This document shows positions 61,300 to 64,000 of a stretch of DNA of 64,000 nucleotides, one piece after another. Numbering within the stretch: position 1 is the first letter of the stretch; each line of letters opens with the position of its first letter. A program made the position numbers and the translations under genes. This stretch comes from Malachius bipustulatus. Its lineage: Eukaryota > Arthropoda > Insecta > Coleoptera > Melyridae. Where the stretch lies: contig OU342638.1 of assembly GCA_910589415.1 (NCBI GenBank), positions 32,957,579 to 33,021,578 on the forward strand, read 5' to 3'. The notes under the pieces were generated by a model. It was given only the letters and a program-made list of their open reading frames with translations. It did no database searches and had not been told where the DNA came from.

Positions 61300-61375
61300 G
61301 CTTCCTCGACCTTGGCCTGCCGGCGGCGTCGGGCCTTCGGCCCTCCATGACGGGCCTTCGGCCCGGTTTGTCAGT
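61300..61375. other. G+C-rich island with two tandem perfect hairpins
   Basis: CGGGCCTTCGGCCC at 61330-61343 and CGGGCCTTCGGCCCG at 61351-61365 each form a 5-6-bp G+C stem around TTC, 7 bp apart, in a block with CCTGCCGGCGGCG. The surrounding DNA is AT-rich, so the block looks inserted, but no element ends are visible. Confidence 0.7.
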
Positions 61376-64000
61376 AGATCCCCGTCAAAGTTGGAATTTT
61401 TCAGGTTTTTTTCGTGTTACCTTTTTTTCTATGTCGTTACACGGCACTGTGATCAGTAGATTCCGCGTCGTAGTTAAAATCTGCCATTCATCTCTTTTTG
61501 TGTTATTTTTTTCTATATTGCTCCTGAAGGACCAATATGGGAACTTCCGAGATCGCGCGTAGAAGTTAGATTTGCGTCAAAGTTAGTCACGCGTTAGTTT
61601 GACAGTTCAAGTTGGTCGTGAAAGAGAGAACAGGTCGCGAGAAGCACGGAATTTTCTTTGACAGCTGTCAAATATGTCAATTCGGTCTGTGGAATCAACA
61701 AAATGCCGAAATGAGTTTTGTTGAAAAGAGAAACAATTTTTTTAAATGCTCTTGATTTTGACATTAAAAAAATGACAGTTTTAATTTTAATTTTGGTAGC
61801 GGTGTAATTTGTGGTTGAAATAATTTTTGCCGTTTTCAAATTGAAGAGAATACCCACGATTCGACCCTGACCGTGAAAAAAGAATGACAAAACAATCGAA
61901 AGTGTCAAATAAAAAATGCCAAATGCGAAAAATCGTGAACGAACTCCTTTATTTTTCAGCGAAAAAAATCGCTGTGACGTTAAAAGTCGCGATACAATTT
62001 TTTTTTGAAATTAAAAAAGAAAGGCATTATCCTTAACTTGAACGTGGTCGTAAAAAAACTCGAAAAAAAAAACGAAAATGCGACTTTTTAAACGTCAAAG
62101 TCCAAAGATTGGGAGCGAAAATCGGCCATTTTCGAAAATTCACAGCGTCGCCATTTTGGAAATTTAAGCGACAAAAATTGAGAATTCCGACAGACCAACT
62201 CTTCTACTACCCTGCTAAAATGATCCTCGAGTCCTGATGTACGGAAATTACCGAGAAAAAAATTCGAAAACATAGCTGATTTTCATTGATTTTGGTCGAA
62301 AATCGTGAAGTTTATAAACGTGAAATTGTACCGCTCTGACATTTTTGACCGTAACTTTGGCCACGTCGGTCGAGGAATGATCGAAAAGGTATCGACGTGT
62401 AGCTGAGAAACGGTTCTTGAAGACTGCAAAATTTCAACGCAATTGACGTAACCGTCTGTCATCTATAAGCTGTCAAAGTCCATTTTTTAAAATTTTTTTT
62501 GCGAATTTTCAAAAGCGTCCGTAGCGGCCATTTTGGAAACTTTTGCGATCGCAATTTCACGTTACGCTTCTTATCGATGAACTCTGTCGACCGAAAAAAA
62601 AATATTCCCAAAAACTTTCACCGTTCCGGAGAAAACGACGAAACAATTTGTGATCAAAAAAATTCATAGGCGTACCCATTAAAATTTTTGACAAAATTTT
62701 CAAAAAATTGAAATGGCTGAAATTCGCAGCTTGGCACGTCGGGAGCGCGTTGAATTCAGATCCAAAATCCGTTTTTCGTTTGCGTGCATATTTCCGGAGA
62801 AAATGGCGTCCAAATATCAGGTTTTGCTGAAATTTGGCAAACACGACCGAGGAAATAATTTTTTCCGATTCGGAAAATTAAAATGGCGGAAATTTTATAA
62901 TTTTATCGGAACGAAAAAACTCAAAGCTACGACGCCATCACAAAATGTTTTTGAAAAAAGAATTGAAACTGTCTTTTAAAAAATGTCAAAATTGAAAAGT
63001 TGGAAGAAATCGGAAAAAGACACGTGTTTTTGCACACAAAAAAAATTAGATAAAATCGAAGAATCAAGATGGCGGCCAGATTCTGGTTTCGTCGTACAGG
63101 CAAAATGTTCGGCAATGACATATTGATGCAAGAGCCGAAGAAAAAAATCGCAACTGTCATTTTTCAAACGTCAAATTCAAATTTTTGATCTCGATTTCTC
63201 AACTTTGACGTTTAAAAAGTCCCAGTTTGAATTTTTTTTCGAGTTTTTTTTCAAAACCACGTACTAGTTGATAGTATTGCCGTTATTCTGACATTTAAAA
63301 AAAAATTGTATCGCGAGTTTCAAGGTCGCCAAGATTTTTTTTGTTGAAAAAAAAATTACTTTTTTTTGGGTTTTTCAAGTTTGACATTTATTAAGTGACA
63401 TTTTCGAATTCGCTGTCATTTTTTCTGCATAGCTAGATGAGAGTCGCAAGTAATGTCTTTATTTTGACACCGCCAAAAATAATTCAATCACGATTTATAC
63501 CGTCACTATAATGACATTTGGTAAAAAGAAAAACAATTTTTCTCAATATTCATGAATTTGACGTTTAAAAAAAATGACAGTTGCAGTTATCCGGGATAGC
63601 TCTTGCACCAATATGTTATTGCTGCACATTTCACCTTTACGAGGATACCAAAATCTGGCCGCCATCTTGATCCTTCGATTTTAATTAAATGTTTTCGTGT
63701 GAAAGAACACGTGTTTTTTTCCACTTTTCGATTTTGACGTTTCAAAAGTGCCAGTTCGGATTAGTTTTTCGAAAATATTTCACAGGGGTGTAGTAGCCGG
63801 GAGTCTCTTCGTTAAGCTAAAATTACAAAATAGCCGCCATCTTGATTCTTCGAATCGAAAAAAATTATTTCCTTCGGTCGCGTTCACGGAATTTCCGCAT
63901 ATGTAATATGACATTAAGTTCTTTACTCTATTTTTCACGGCTCATTTTTCAAATTTTGCAAATTATAATCACTCCAAATTATTAGTGAAAGACCAATAGT
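61376..64000. repeat. Degenerate region with nested inverted repeats
   Basis: CAAGATGGCGGCCAGA at 63065-63080 is matched by its exact reverse complement at 63654-63669. Similarity extends over roughly 62985-63180 against 63570-63745. A second pair joins GACTTTTTAAACGTCAAAG near 62082 and its complement near 63202, and CGATACAATTTTTTTTT near 61990 with its complement near 63305. A single perfect TGACAGCTGTCA is at 61659-61670. No gene is supported. Confidence 0.55.

Noticed and set aside
61300..61375. Bacterial insertion suggested by GGGCCTTCGGCCC hairpins
   Set aside because: Only about 75 bp, with no bacterial gene nearby; origin by transfer cannot be supported.

Overview
The window looks like nuclear DNA of an insect, possibly a beetle, though the order is not proven. 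It is AT-rich, with protein genes split by short GT-AG introns, an 11-bp target-site duplication around a dead non-LTR retrotransposon, tRNA-like SINE pieces, palindromic MITE-like DNA and long tandem arrays. No operon, bacterial gene, rRNA or CRISPR was seen.

Three protein genes can be rebuilt, all on the + strand and all in the first 30 kb. (1) 544-5063 is a three-exon histidine acid phosphatase with a signal peptide, RHG and HD catalytic motifs, a C-terminal membrane helix and a YxxPhi tail, so probably lysosomal. Its first intron is largely a 12-unit array of about 217 bp. (2) 8121-10439 is an uninterrupted PDE2-like cyclic nucleotide phosphodiesterase (two GAF domains plus HD catalytic domain) in which the normally invariant purine-binding Gln is Asn. 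(3) 24508-29332 is an eleven-exon M13 metallopeptidase (neprilysin family), a 777-aa type II membrane protein with HELTH and GENMAD zinc motifs. Up to three upstream first exons (10736-10777, 15469-15480, and a noncoding one ending at 23864) could splice to it in phase.

The rest is mostly tandem repeats of unrelated sequence: 1.12-3.59, 5.2-8.0, 11.4-15.0 (interrupted by a retrotransposon at 13.08-14.14), 16.1-18.8 (motif-rich), 19.2-23.6 (with a 1410-bp higher-order repeat), 25.1-26.6, 30.3-32.0, 35.0-36.0, 38.3-39.5, 40.6-42.6, 44.2-46.1, 48.4-50.3, 50.5-50.7, 51.2-52.1, 52.9-55.5, 56.8-58.4 and 59.1-60.1 kb. A palindromic element with 815-bp arms sits at 33001-34687. Two possible terminal exons of an unidentified minus-strand gene lie at 32417-32923. 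From about 34.7 kb to the end I found no gene I can support.

The genes do not form a pathway. All three products (lysosomal phosphatase, signalling phosphodiesterase, ectopeptidase) are ordinary animal proteins. The unusual points are the altered PDE2 active site, the possible alternative neprilysin tails, and arrays that repeat transcription-factor-like motifs (TGACAGCTGTCA; T[T/C]AAGTG).
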